Notes under the pieces: generated by a model | Database searches by the model: none | What the model was told of the DNA's origin: nothing | Seen by the model: the letters and a program-made list of their open reading frames with translations, nothing else | Position numbers and translations under genes: made by a program | Shown: positions 24,594 through 32,795 of the stretch, piece by piece | Layout: every line of letters starts with the position of its first letter | Numbering within the stretch: the first letter of the stretch is position 1 | DNA from: Lentzea fradiae | GTDB taxonomy: Bacteria > Actinomycetota > Actinomycetes > Mycobacteriales > Pseudonocardiaceae | DNA length: 64,000 nt | Assembly: GCF_900100955.1 (NCBI RefSeq) | Contig: NZ_FNCC01000018.1 | Location: 62,001 to 126,000 of the forward strand | Reading direction: 5' to 3'

Positions 24594-25487
24594 GTGGTGC
24601 GGGTCGCTGGCCCCTGGACGCACCGCGACGTCTCGGCCAACGGCATCCGCCTGCACGTCGCCGAACTCGGCGACGGACCGCTGGTGCTGCTGCTGCACGG
24701 GTTCCCCGAGTTCTGGTGGTCGTGGCGGCACCAGCTGACGGCGCTGGCCGAGGCCGGGTACCGCGCGGTCGCCGTCGACCTGCGCGGGTACGGCGACTCG
24801 GACAAGCCCCCGCGCGGCTACGACGGGTTCACGCTCGCCGGTGACGTCGCCGGGCTGGTCAAGGCGCTCGGCGCCCGCCGCGCGCACCTCGTCGGCAGCG
24901 CCTGGGGCGGTGCGACGGCGTGGACGGTCGGCGCGCTGCACCCGCGGGTGGTGTCGTCGGTCTCGGTGCTGTCCGCACCGCACCCGCTCGCGATGCGCCG
25001 CGCGTTCCGCCGCCACCCGCGGGTGAACTCGCACGTGCTGCGCTTCCAGCTGCCGATCCACCCGGAGCGCTGGCTGACCGGCGAGAACGGCCTTCAGGTC
25101 GCCAAGCTGCTGTCGGCGTGGGCCGGTCCGAAGTGGCGGTCGGCGCCGGAGTTCGACGAGGTCATCCGCCGTTGCCGGCAGGCGATGACGATCCCCGGCG
25201 TCGCGCACAGCGCGATGGAGTACTACCGCTGGGCGGTGCGGTCACAGCTGCGCAGCGACGGCCGCCGGTTCACCGAGGCGGTCGACAAGCCGCTGGAGGT
25301 GCCGGTGCTGCAGATCCAGGGCGCGCTCGACCCGATCACCCTGGAGTCGTCGGCGCGCGAGTCGCTGCCGTGGCTCGGGCCGGAGTCGGACTTCCGCTAC
25401 CTGCCGGAGGTGGGGCACTTCCCGAACCAGGAGGCACCCCACACCACGAGCCGGCTGATCACCGAGTTCCTGCGGAAGTCGAGCTGA
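24594..25487 (+). CDS. Alpha/beta hydrolase, epoxide-hydrolase-like (EphE type)
   Basis: A 297-residue alpha/beta hydrolase. The oxyanion motif is LLHGFPEFWWSW, followed by DLRGYGDSDKPP. The nucleophile-elbow position is VGSAWGGATAW, where Ala stands between Ser and Trp: the elbow Sm-X-Nu-X-Sm reads GSAWGG, so the Asp/Ser nucleophile of typical members is not obvious. A late His is in EVGHFPNQE. Tandem GTG codons at 24594 are the first standard start. The reading frame upstream to a CTG at 24570, which overlaps the previous stop, encodes SRKPDPSVVRVAGPW, which looks like the true family N-terminus. In Mtb the equivalent is ephE (Rv3670). Confidence 0.85.
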   Translation: MVRVAGPWTHRDVSANGIRLHVAELGDGPLVLLLHGFPEFWWSWRHQLTALAEAGYRAVAVDLRGYGDSDKPPRGYDGFTLAGDVAGLVKALGARRAHLVGSAWGGATAWTVGALHPRVVSSVSVLSAPHPLAMRRAFRRHPRVNSHVLRFQLPIHPERWLTGENGLQVAKLLSAWAGPKWRSAPEFDEVIRRCRQAMTIPGVAHSAMEYYRWAVRSQLRSDGRRFTEAVDKPLEVPVLQIQGALDPITLESSARESLPWLGPESDFRYLPEVGHFPNQEAPHTTSRLITEFLRKSS

Positions 25488-26943
25488 ACGCGCTCTTCAG
25501 CTCGTGCGCCGGGTCGGCGGGCAGCTCCACGGACCGCCAGGCGATGTAGCCGTCCGGCCGGACGAGCGAGGCACCCTTCTCGGACAGCCCGAACACGTCG
25601 AGCCGCTCCACGCGCTCGTACCGGAGGCCGAGTCCGGCCGCGGCCTCCTCCCACTGCGGGTGGTCGGCGACGAGCACCCAGCCGCGTTGGAAGAGGTCCA
25701 ACGTGGACTTGCCGGGCTCGATCCACACGTGCGGCGCTCGCGTGCCGGGCTGGCCGTTCCACTGCTCGGGCAGCTGCGCGGGCGGCAGCTCGGGACCGGC
25801 ACCGAGCACGGCGGCCGAGCGGTAGAGCAGGCCGAAGTGCATGGCGTCGTTCTCGTAGAGCGGCCCCTCCTCCTTCTTGCCGTCCCGGTCGTGGCCGTCG
25901 TTGCGCGCGAAGATCTGCTGGTGGCAGAGCAGCGCGACGGGCCGCCGTTCGACGTCGTAGGTGTCCAGGAGGGACGGTCGTGACTCTCCGTTGAGGACGG
26001 CGGCGAGCTTCCACGCGAGGTTGTGCGCGTCCTCGATGCCGACGTTCGCCCCGAACCCGCCGCGGCTCGGCGGCAGCGTGTGCGCGGCGTCGCCCGCCAG
26101 GAACACCCGGCCCTGCGAGAACCGGTCGGCGACCGAAGCGCTGATCGTCCACCGGCCGGTCGTGATGATCTCCACGGGCAGGTCGTCGCGGCCGATCGCC
26201 CGGTTGATCTGCCGCAGCAGCTCCGCCTCGTCGTACTCGCGGTCGTCGAGCATCAGGACCCAGCGGCCGTCGCCGTAAGTGGTCAGGAAGCCGACACCGT
26301 CCACGACGAACTGTCCGATGCCGTCCTTGAGGTACTCGTCGAGCGGCGCGCGGAACAGCACGCTGCGGGACGTGTGCATGTAGCCGCGGCCACTGCGGGT
26401 GATGCCGAGCGCCTCGCGGATCGGGCTGCGGTGCCCGTCCGCGGCCACCAGGTAGTCCGCGCGGATCTCGTACGGTTCGCCGTCACCCTGGACGACGGCC
26501 GTGACGCCGTCGTCGTCTTGGACGAACTCCAACATCCTGGTGCTCATCCTGATGTCCGCGCCGAGCTCGCGGGCCTTCTCGCGCAGCATCGGCTCCATCC
26601 GGTCCTGCGCCACGCCCACGCCCGCGCTGGGTGAGTGCTCGACGTCGGAGACCTTCGCCGGCGGCGACCAGAACGTCTCCTCGAACCGTTCGCCGACCAG
26701 GCTCGCGACCCGCACCCGCCGGATGCCGAAGCCCTTCGACATCCGGCTCTCCGGCAGGTCCTGCTCGATCCCGGCCGCCCGCAGCAGCTCACCGGTCCGC
26801 GCCGTGAAGCCGACCGCCCGCGGGTGCGGCGAGCTGCCAGGGTGCTTCTCCACCAACGTCACGTCCACACCACGCCAGGCCAGGAACAACGCGGCCGACG
26901 TCCCCGCCAGACCGCCCCCGACCACCAGCACCGAAGTCTTCAT
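25459..26943 (-). CDS. FAD-dependent aromatic-type monooxygenase
   Basis: A 494-residue class A flavoprotein hydroxylase. The Rossmann motif is VVGGGLAGTSAALFLA (about 6-21), the DG motif YLVAADGHRSPIREALG, and the GD motif GRVFLAGDAAHTLPPSRGGFG. The C-terminal thioredoxin-like domain fits the aromatic polyketide/phenol hydroxylase group. ATG at 26943 has GGAGG 5-9 nt upstream. It is divergent from a TetR regulator with palindromic operators between them, so substrate-induced expression is likely. The 3' end overlaps the convergent hydrolase gene by 29 bp. Confidence 0.92.
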   Translation of the reverse strand: MKTSVLVVGGGLAGTSAALFLAWRGVDVTLVEKHPGSSPHPRAVGFTARTGELLRAAGIEQDLPESRMSKGFGIRRVRVASLVGERFEETFWSPPAKVSDVEHSPSAGVGVAQDRMEPMLREKARELGADIRMSTRMLEFVQDDDGVTAVVQGDGEPYEIRADYLVAADGHRSPIREALGITRSGRGYMHTSRSVLFRAPLDEYLKDGIGQFVVDGVGFLTTYGDGRWVLMLDDREYDEAELLRQINRAIGRDDLPVEIITTGRWTISASVADRFSQGRVFLAGDAAHTLPPSRGGFGANVGIEDAHNLAWKLAAVLNGESRPSLLDTYDVERRPVALLCHQQIFARNDGHDRDGKKEEGPLYENDAMHFGLLYRSAAVLGAGPELPPAQLPEQWNGQPGTRAPHVWIEPGKSTLDLFQRGWVLVADHPQWEEAAAGLGLRYERVERLDVFGLSEKGASLVRPDGYIAWRSVELPADPAHELKSAFSSTSAGTR

Positions 26944-26954
26944 CGCATCCTCCA

Positions 26955-27002
26955 GATACACCGTATTGGCTCGATACACTGTATCGCGATGAGACGGTGT
27001 AT
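26955..27002. promoter_or_regulatory. TetR operator cluster
   Basis: A perfect 7-1-7 palindrome CGATACACTGTATCG (26972-26986) is flanked by the related GATACACCGTATT (26955-26967) and ACGGTGTAT (26994-27002). All share ATACACnGTAT-like cores. They occupy the 70-bp gap between the monooxygenase and TetR starts and would overlap both promoters. Confidence 0.65.
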
Positions 27003-27013
27003 TGTCCAGTCCG

Positions 27014-27709
27014 ATGTCGAACGAGACCGTGTGGGAGCGCCCGGAGCCTCCCGGAAAGCCGTCCCCGGCGCCGCTGAGCAGGGACCTGATCGTCGAAGCC
27101 GCGATCAGGCTCGCCGACGGGGGCGGGCTCGACGAGGTGTCCTTCCGCAAGGTCGCCGCCGCGCTCAACGCCGGACCGATGCGCCTCTACGGCTACGTCG
27201 AGACCAAGGACGAGCTGCTCGACCTGATGGTTGACGAGGTGTACGGCGAGATCACGCCACCGCCGCCGTCAGCGGACTGGCGGGAAGGGTTGCGGCACGT
27301 CGCCCACGGCGTCCGGGCGGCGGCCAAGCGGCACGAGTGGTTCATCGACCTGCTCAGCAACCGTCCCCACCAGGGCCCGAACGCGCTCACCCACCTGGAG
27401 TCGACCCTCGCGACCGTCGGGTTCGACGACATCGACGAGGTGATGAGCGCGGTCGGCGCGGTCATGGCCTACGTCTTCGGCGCCGTCCGCGGCGAGATCA
27501 CCGAACTGCGCGCCGAACGCACCACGGGCATGACCGAGGAGCAGTGGCAGCGCGCCAACGGCCCGTACATGGAACGCATGCTCGCCACCGGCCGGTACCC
27601 GATGCTCGGCAAGGTGATGCACGAGTCGAGCGACCGCGACCCGGAGGCAGTGTTCGACGAGGGCCTCGACTACGTCCTGCTCGGCATCGCCACCAAGCAC
27701 GGCCTCTGA
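27014..27709 (+). CDS. TetR-family regulator with TetR_C domain
   Basis: A 231-residue TetR-type repressor. The HTH lies at about 25-70 (LSRDLIVEAAIRLADGGGLDEVSFRKVAAAL, then GPMRLYGYVETKDELLDLM). The effector domain is helical, of the TetR_C class. ATG at 27014 is chosen; a TTG four codons earlier is unlikely. The operators in the shared promoter region imply autoregulation and repression of the monooxygenase, relieved by its substrate or product. Confidence 0.9.
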   Translation: MSNETVWERPEPPGKPSPAPLSRDLIVEAAIRLADGGGLDEVSFRKVAAALNAGPMRLYGYVETKDELLDLMVDEVYGEITPPPPSADWREGLRHVAHGVRAAAKRHEWFIDLLSNRPHQGPNALTHLESTLATVGFDDIDEVMSAVGAVMAYVFGAVRGEITELRAERTTGMTEEQWQRANGPYMERMLATGRYPMLGKVMHESSDRDPEAVFDEGLDYVLLGIATKHGL

Positions 27710-27803
27710 CCCGCACCGCCCGGCTCCTTGGCGCGAACCACCCGTCCGCACACCCACTTCACCCTCTCCGGGCACTCACGCGGGGCGCTTTCGTACGCGT
27801 CAC

Positions 27804-27828
27804 AAGTACGCGGGGACCCCGCGTACTT
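27804..27828. terminator. Palindromic bidirectional terminator-like element
   Basis: Perfect palindrome with 12-bp arms around a single A. It contains the 17-mer ACGCGGGGACCCCGCGT (27808-27824) and is followed by TTC. It lies between convergent tetR and marP. The same 17-mer recurs at 46409-46425. Confidence 0.6.
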
Positions 27829-27851
27829 TCGGCAACCGCACGTGAGGTGGG

Positions 27852-29039
27852 TCAGTTGGCGCAGCCCTGGGTGGACACGCGGCGGGTCAGCGTCGGCGCC
27901 TTCTGCACCATCGGCTGCACCTGCTGGGCCGTGAGCACGAACCCGGTCTCCGGGTCGTCGACCGCGGCGCCGAACACCACGCCCATCACCCGGCCGTTCG
28001 TGTCGACCAGCGGGCCACCGGAGTTGCCGGAACGGACCTCGGCGCGGACGGTGTAGACGTCCCGCGTCACCGTCTGCGCGTCGTAGATGTCCGGGCCGCG
28101 CAGCAGCGAGATCCGCTCGCGCACACGGGCGGGCGACGACTTGTACGGACCGTCCAGCGGGTAGCCGAGCACGATGCCGTCCTCGCCCGGCTGCACCTCG
28201 TCCGCCCGGAACTGCAGCGGCGTGGCCTCCAGGTCCGGCACCGCGAGCACGGCGATGTCCGTGCTCGGGTCGTAGGAGACGACGGTGGCGTCGAACTGGC
28301 CGCGGCCGACCTCGATCGTCACCTCGTTCGTGCCGGCGACGACGTGCGCGTTCGTCATGACGCGTTCCGGCGCGATCACGAAGCCGGTGCCCTCCAGCGC
28401 GCGCGAGCACGACGGCGCCCGGCCGCGGACCTTGAGCACCGAGGCCCTCAGCCTCGTCGCCACCGGGGAGTTCGCCAGCTCGGAGTTCGGCGGCTCGACC
28501 TCCTTGAGCGGCGTGCGGTTGAACGGGTCCATCGCCTGCGGGAAGCCCGAGACGTCGAACAGCTTCTGCAGGTCACCCGACAGCACGCGGGCGGCCTGCG
28601 GCATCGTCTCGTCGACCTTGCCGAGGATCACCGACTGCTTGAGCGACGACGTGAGGTCCGGCAGACCGACGACCGAGGTCAGCGGCAGCGCGATCATCCA
28701 CGCCACGACGAACACGACGAGGCCCTGCACGATCGCGCCCAGCGCGTTGTCCGCGCCGCGCAACGGCGACGCGTTGACCCGTGCCTTGATCGTCCTGCCG
28801 ATGTAGACGCCGATCGTCTCGCCCAGAGCCACGAGCAGCACGACGATGCCGACCGCGAACACGACCTTGGTGACGACGTTCTCGAACTGGGACACCAGCA
28901 ACGGCGCGATCTGCGTGCCGAGGACCAGGCCGACGAGCACACCGACGAACGCGGGCAGCGCGACGACCATGCCCTGCCGGGCGCCGGACACCGCCGCTAT
29001 CGCGGCAAGGCCCAGCACGAGCAGGTCAACCCAGTTCAA
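27852..29039 (-). CDS. marP: MarP-type membrane-anchored periplasmic serine protease
   Basis: A 395-residue protein: four N-terminal transmembrane helices (CvpA-like, about 1-120), then a trypsin-like protease domain. The triad is His in NAHVVAG, Asp in STDIAVL and Ser in SGNSGGPL. Cysteines in the APSCSRALEG loop and near the C-terminus (STQGCAN) may form a disulfide. In mycobacteria MarP (Rv3671c) is required for acid resistance. The start is TTG at 29039 with GGAGG 7 nt upstream. The next three upstream genes are the same as in mycobacteria. Confidence 0.92.
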   Translation of the reverse strand: MNWVDLLVLGLAAIAAVSGARQGMVVALPAFVGVLVGLVLGTQIAPLLVSQFENVVTKVVFAVGIVVLLVALGETIGVYIGRTIKARVNASPLRGADNALGAIVQGLVVFVVAWMIALPLTSVVGLPDLTSSLKQSVILGKVDETMPQAARVLSGDLQKLFDVSGFPQAMDPFNRTPLKEVEPPNSELANSPVATRLRASVLKVRGRAPSCSRALEGTGFVIAPERVMTNAHVVAGTNEVTIEVGRGQFDATVVSYDPSTDIAVLAVPDLEATPLQFRADEVQPGEDGIVLGYPLDGPYKSSPARVRERISLLRGPDIYDAQTVTRDVYTVRAEVRSGNSGGPLVDTNGRVMGVVFGAAVDDPETGFVLTAQQVQPMVQKAPTLTRRVSTQGCAN

Positions 29040-29054
29040 CCCAGAACCTCCGCC

Positions 29055-29714
29055 TCACTGTGTAGCGCGCAACGCTAGTTCAAGGTCGCGCACATCCGAC
29101 GCGTCCCACGGCTGTTCCCAGCCGCCGAGCGCGATCAGGCCGTCGATCAACCCCGCGGTGAAGCCCCACACCAGCATTCCCGGAGCGGAGAAGGCCGCTC
29201 CGACGTAACCCGCGGGGTGGCGCACGCGGAACCTGTTGGCGGGATCCGCGAGATGCGCCACGGGCACGCGTGCGACGGCCGCGGTCTCCGCCGGGTCGAC
29301 GGGTGCGACGGGGCTCGGCTGTTCCCAGTAGGCGAGCACGGGCGTGACCACGAACCCGGACACCGGCACATGCACCTCCGGCAGCAGGGCGAGCGGTCTC
29401 ACTCCTGACTCAAGTACACCTGTCTCCTCGTAAGCCTCGCGTAATGCCGTGGCGACGGGTCCGTCGTCGTCCGGATCGGACGCTCCGCCGGGGAACGCGA
29501 CCTGGCCGGGGTGCGATCCGAGCGTGTCCGACCGGCGCAGCAGCAGGACGTCCGGCCCGTGCTCCTCGGACTCGCCGAAGAGCATCAGCACGGCCGCCTC
29601 GCGGTAGGCGCGCGTCGGTGCCCTGGGGTCGCGCGGGAACGTGCTCGCGTCGACCTGCTCGACCGCCTTGGCCAGGCGCTGCATCCAGTCGGGTGGCTGT
29701 GCTGCCTCGGTCAT
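29055..29714 (-). CDS. CoA-type Nudix hydrolase
   Basis: A 219-residue Nudix protein of the CoA pyrophosphatase group. The conserved lead-in is SHPGQVAFPGGASDP, and the Nudix box is GGASDP..ALREAYEETGV. The C-terminal part is longer than in minimal Nudix proteins. ATG at 29714 overlaps the TlpA-like gene stop. Syntenic with Rv3672c. CoA or a related diphosphate is the expected substrate, by family only. Confidence 0.88.
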   Translation of the reverse strand: MTEAAQPPDWMQRLAKAVEQVDASTFPRDPRAPTRAYREAAVLMLFGESEEHGPDVLLLRRSDTLGSHPGQVAFPGGASDPDDDGPVATALREAYEETGVLESGVRPLALLPEVHVPVSGFVVTPVLAYWEQPSPVAPVDPAETAAVARVPVAHLADPANRFRVRHPAGYVGAAFSAPGMLVWGFTAGLIDGLIALGGWEQPWDASDVRDLELALRATQ

Positions 29715-30271
29715 CGAACTGCCTTCTCCACCTGCTCGGGTGCCGTGAACGGCGGTTCCGTGATCTGCCGGACCTGACCGTCCGCTGCTACGTAGTACGT
29801 GGCCGGCAGCGTCATCGGCGCCTTCACGACCTTGCGCAGCTCGTCGGGTCCGTCGTAGACCGAGGGCAGCCGCACGCCGAGCCGGGTCAGCAGCTCCAGC
29901 CCGTCGGCCTCCTTGCTCTGCACGAGCACGGGGACGACCGGCACGGCGCCTGGCCGCTGCGCGTAGGTGTCCAGCACGGGCAGCTCGGCCCGGCACGGCT
30001 CGCACCAGGTCGCCCAGAAGTTGATCAGCATCGGCCCCTTCAGGGCGAGGGCCGTCCGGGTGCCGTCGGCGAGACACGTGACGCCGACGCCGCCCTCCTC
30101 CGCGCCGGGAAGGCAGGGCCGCAGCTGGGCCTGCGCGCGCAACGCCGCCACGTCCTGCTCCTGACGGGTGGGCACGGGCGTCTCGGGAGCCTCGTCCCGC
30201 GGCCACAGCGCCACGACCCCGGCCACCGCGAGGACGAGCACGACGACGAGCCAGCGCGTGCGGTTGTTCAC
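29711..30271 (-). CDS. TlpA-like membrane-anchored thioredoxin
   Basis: A 186-residue protein with an N-terminal signal-anchor helix (WLVVVLVLAVAGVVAL, about 7-22) and an extracytoplasmic TlpA/ResA-type thioredoxin domain. The redox motif is FWATWCEPC, the cis-Pro is in MTLPATYYV, and an extra Cys pair (RPCLPG..VTCLAD) lies before the domain. It probably reduces periplasmic disulfides, possibly those of MarP or cytochromes. Syntenic with Rv3673c. The stop overlaps the Nudix start. Confidence 0.88.
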   Translation of the reverse strand: MNNRTRWLVVVLVLAVAGVVALWPRDEAPETPVPTRQEQDVAALRAQAQLRPCLPGAEEGGVGVTCLADGTRTALALKGPMLINFWATWCEPCRAELPVLDTYAQRPGAVPVVPVLVQSKEADGLELLTRLGVRLPSVYDGPDELRKVVKAPMTLPATYYVAADGQVRQITEPPFTAPEQVEKAVR

Positions 30272-30330
30272 CGCGACCGGGGACCTTGAGCGAGCGTCAC
30301 ACCGTCAAGGATGCCAGGACCCGGAGCCGG

Positions 30331-31095
30331 TCAGCCGACCAGCTTCTCCCCCGCCCTGACCCGGTCGGCGAGCTCGAGCAGGTGCGGCTTCTCGTCGCCC
30401 TTCACCAGCTTGGCCGCCTTCACCGGGTCCTCCGGCCCGAGGCCGTACGACGGGCAGTCCTTCATCAGCAGGCAGGCACCGCACGCAGGCGTTTTGGCGT
30501 GGCACACGCGGCGGCCGTGGAAGATGATCCAGTGCGACGCCATCGTCCAGTCGCGCTTCTCGATCAGCTCGCCCACGGCGTGCTCGACCTTGACGGCGTC
30601 CTCCAGCTCGGTCCACCCCCAGCGCCGGACGAGCCGGCCGAAGTGGGTGTCGACTGTGATGCCGGGCACATCGAAGGCGTTGCCCAGAACCACGTTGGCC
30701 GTCTTGCGTCCTACACCGGGGAGCTTGACCAGCTCTTCGAGGGTGCCGGGCACCACTCCGTCGTACTGCTCCACCAGAGCGGCACCGAGACCCAGAAGAG
30801 ACGTCGCCTTGTTCCGGTAGAAGCCGGTCGGGCGGATCATCTCTTCGAGCTCGACCCTGTCGGCGCCGGCGTAGTCGGCGGCCGTCGGGTACTTGGCGAA
30901 GAGGGCGGGAGTGACCTCGTTCACCTTCTTGTCGGTGCACTGCGCGGAAAGGACGACCGCCACGATGAGCTCCAGCGGCGTGGTGAAGTCCAGCTCGCAG
31001 TGCGCGTCGGGGTATCCCTCGGCGAGCACGCGCACCATCCGGCGGGCCCTGCGGGTCAGGCCGAGCTTGGTTTCCGGCTTCTTGGTAACGGGCAC
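30331..31095 (-). CDS. nth: Endonuclease III
   Basis: A 254-residue base-excision DNA glycosylase/AP lyase. The HhH motif [17 protein letters not shown] carries the catalytic Lys, the catalytic Asp is in [11 protein letters not shown], and the [4Fe-4S] ligands follow C-x6-C-x2-C-x5-C ([17 protein letters not shown]). GTG at 31095 ([10 protein letters not shown]) is preferred over the open frame extending to 31323, which would cross the divergent gene. Syntenic with Rv3674c. Confidence 0.95.
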   Translation of the reverse strand: MPVTKKPETKLGLTRRARRMVRVLAEGYPDAHCELDFTTPLELIVAVVLSAQCTDKKVNEVTPALFAKYPTAADYAGADRVELEEMIRPTGFYRNKATSLLGLGAALVEQYDGVVPGTLEELVKLPGVGRKTANVVLGNAFDVPGITVDTHFGRLVRRWGWTELEDAVKVEHAVGELIEKRDWTMASHWIIFHGRRVCHAKTPACGACLLMKDCPSYGLGPEDPVKAAKLVKGDEKPHLLELADRVRAGEKLVG

Positions 31096-31174
31096 TGACC
31101 CAGAGTAGGCGACACGCCGGAAGCGACCCCTAGATCCGTACTCGAATCCCACATGCGCCACACTGCGGAGCATC

Positions 31175-31414
31175 ATGACTGCCTGGCTTGTGATCGTCGT
31201 ACCGATCGTGATCATGTTCTTCGCGCTCTTCATGGAGCGCGTGGAAGCGAAGCTCCGGCACGTTGCCGTGCAGGAGAACGAGGTCGAGGAGTTCCTGGAG
31301 TCCGCCAGGCCCGAAGAGGTCAAGGCGCTCTACGGACACGGCATCGGTCGCGCACTCGACATGTTCCGCCTCCGCCGCCGTGGCCGCGGCACCGCGCGCA
31401 AGCGCGTCCGGTGA
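31175..31414 (+). CDS. Small single-helix membrane protein
   Basis: A 79-residue protein with one N-terminal transmembrane helix ([18 protein letters not shown]), a charged acidic middle ([21 protein letters not shown]) and an Arg-rich tail. It occupies the place of Rv3675 between nth and crp. Function unknown. The crp promoter begins 11 bp after its stop, so the two are probably transcribed separately. Confidence 0.75.
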   Translation: MTAWLVIVVPIVIMFFALFMERVEAKLRHVAVQENEVEEFLESARPEEVKALYGHGIGRALDMFRLRRRGRGTARKRVR

Positions 31415-31424
31415 CGGCCGTGCG

Positions 31425-31451
31425 TTGACACACACCCGAATGGCGTAGACT
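31425..31451 (+). promoter_or_regulatory. crp promoter
   Basis: -35 TTGACA (31425-31430), 15-bp spacer, -10 TAGACT (31446-31451). The predicted transcript starts near 31458-31460, exactly at the first base of the structured leader. The spacer is short. Confidence 0.55.
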
Positions 31452-31459
31452 GGTTCGTT

Positions 31460-31597
31460 GGGCTCTGGATCGAGTCAGTCTCGTTGTTCGGAGCGAGACG
31501 GCGAGCCGAACGGCGATCCTCCGAAGAGCCCTTAGACTGCAACGCAGTGATCGGCGGCACGGCGCTGACTCCACCAAAGATGGTGGTAGGCGTGCCG
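31460..31597 (+). promoter_or_regulatory. Structured 5' leader of crp
   Basis: Element 1 (31460-31531): stem GGGCTCT/AGAGCCC, continued by GGATCG/CGATCC with a 5-nt bulge, and an inner stem GTCTCG/CGAGAC. The loop of the inner stem contains GTTCGG, complementary to CCGAAC at 31506-31511 (pseudoknot or alternative pairing). Element 2 (31536-31548): ACTGC/GCAGT. Element 3 (31555-31597): CGGCAC/GTGCCG enclosing CCACC/GGTGG. The ribosome site AGGAGG (31609-31614) and GTG follow. The organisation looks like a cis-regulatory RNA. Confidence 0.55.
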
Positions 31598-31620
31598 TCG
31601 CGTCGATTAGGAGGGACGAG

Positions 31621-32295
31621 GTGGACGAGACCCTGGCGCGAGCGGGCATCTTCCAAGGGGTTGACCCGGCGGCAGCGGAGGCGCTGGCGCAGACCCTGGA
31701 GACGGTGGAGTTCCCGCGTGGCCACGTGATCTTCGCGGAGGGTGAGCCGGGCGACCGCCTGTACATCATCCAGTCCGGCAAGGTGAAGATCGGCCGCAAG
31801 TCGCCGGACGGCCGCGAGAACCTGTTGGGGATCTTCGGACCCTCCGACATGTTCGGCGAACTGTCCATTTTCGATCCCGGCCCCCGCACGTCGACCGCGA
31901 CGACGGTGACCGAGGTGCGCGCGGTGTCCATGGACCGCCCCGCGCTCCGCCAGTGGATCACCAACCGGCCGGAGATCGCCGAGCAGCTGCTGCGCGCACT
32001 CGCCCGCAGGCTGCGCAGGACGAACTCCATGCTGGCCGACCTGATCTTCACGGACGTGCCCGGCCGCGTCGCCAAGGCGCTGCTGCAGCTCGCACAGCGC
32101 TTCGGCTCGCAGGAGGCCGGTCTGCTCCGCGTCACGCACGACCTGACGCAGGAGGAGATCGCCCAGTTCGTCGGCGCGTCCCGCGAGACCGTGAACAAGG
32201 CGCTCGCCGACTTCGCGCACCGCGGCTGGCTGCGGCTCGAGGGCAAGAGCGTCCTGATCCTGGACCCGGAACGCCTGGCCCGCCGCGCCCGCTAG
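31621..32295 (+). CDS. crp: CRP/FNR-family cAMP-type transcription regulator
   Basis: A 224-residue Crp-type regulator. The cyclic nucleotide domain (about 15-125) has the phosphate-binding cassette [16 protein letters not shown] with the Glu, Arg, Ser/Thr pattern for cAMP. The HTH (about 165-215) contains [21 protein letters not shown]. It is the counterpart of mycobacterial Rv3676/Crp and corynebacterial GlxR, global regulators. GTG at 31621 has AGGAGG 6 nt upstream. It is preceded by a long structured leader and followed by a terminator. Confidence 0.95.
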   Translation: MDETLARAGIFQGVDPAAAEALAQTLETVEFPRGHVIFAEGEPGDRLYIIQSGKVKIGRKSPDGRENLLGIFGPSDMFGELSIFDPGPRTSTATTVTEVRAVSMDRPALRQWITNRPEIAEQLLRALARRLRRTNSMLADLIFTDVPGRVAKALLQLAQRFGSQEAGLLRVTHDLTQEEIAQFVGASRETVNKALADFAHRGWLRLEGKSVLILDPERLARRAR

Positions 32296-32329
32296 GGCCC
32301 GGCAGCCGAGCGGCTCCGACGCACGCAGG

Positions 32330-32361
32330 CCCTGCGTTCCCCGGTGGGGACGCAGGGTTTT
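32330..32361 (+). terminator. Intrinsic terminator of crp
   Basis: Stem CCCTGCGTTCCCC / GGGGACGCAGGG with one bulged T, followed by TTTT. It starts 34 bp after the crp stop. Confidence 0.8.
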
Positions 32362-32432
32362 CGCGTGCTCGGGCCAGGGGTTGCTCGGCGACGTTCGCCG
32401 GTGACTTGGACAGGTCGGCGGCGGCGACGGTT

Positions 32433-32490
32433 CGCCGGCACAGGACTCCGCCGGCACAGACGTCCGCTGACACAGACGTCCGCCGGCTCG
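32433..32490. repeat. 16-bp tandem repeat, about 3.6 copies
   Basis: Units start at 32433, 32449, 32465 and 32481 (partial). Consensus CGCCGGCACAGACGTC. Units 2 and 3 differ at two positions. No gene overlaps it. Confidence 0.6.
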
Positions 32491-32513
32491 CGGGCCGGCA
32501 CGGTGCGAAAACA

Positions 32514-32557
32514 CAGAGGACCGGGCGCCACCCCCGACGTGGCGCACCGGTCCTCTG
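32514..32557 (-). terminator. Long hairpin with a leftward-facing T-tract
   Basis: Arms CAGAGGACCGG-GCGCCAC and GTGGCGC-a-CCGGTCCTCTG pair over 18 bp with one bulged A. Read on the minus strand it is followed by TGTTTTCG; on the plus strand there is no T-tract. It may insulate crp from leftward transcription. Confidence 0.5.
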
Positions 32558-32795
32558 CGTTGCACGGCCCATCCCCCGACGAACCGTGCCTTCCATCCCT
32601 CTGGCGCGCAGGCCCCGACCCTCAAGCCAGAGGTTGGTCTTCGGTCAGCGACTCAACTTTCGCACGCCGCCACCGTGACCACTCAAGCCCTTTCACCCTC
32701 AAGGACCTCGTATGTGGCCGATTCGTTGCACGTTTCACCCGGTCATCCCATTGCTGTGACCCAATCGCAACCGTGGTGACTCTCGGCACCCGATC

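Noticed and set aside
24898-24920. Claim that the EphE-like hydrolase is inactive because the nucleophile elbow reads GSAWGG
   Set aside because: Epoxide-hydrolase relatives vary at this position and I cannot align the active site reliably by eye; noted only in the gene entry.
31460-31531. tRNA-like element (7-bp terminal stem, 72 nt)
   Set aside because: No T-arm or anticodon arm in the right register, so not a tRNA; kept as a leader structure instead.
32433-32490. Possible CRISPR array
   Set aside because: 16-bp units are directly adjacent without spacers, and no cas genes are present.
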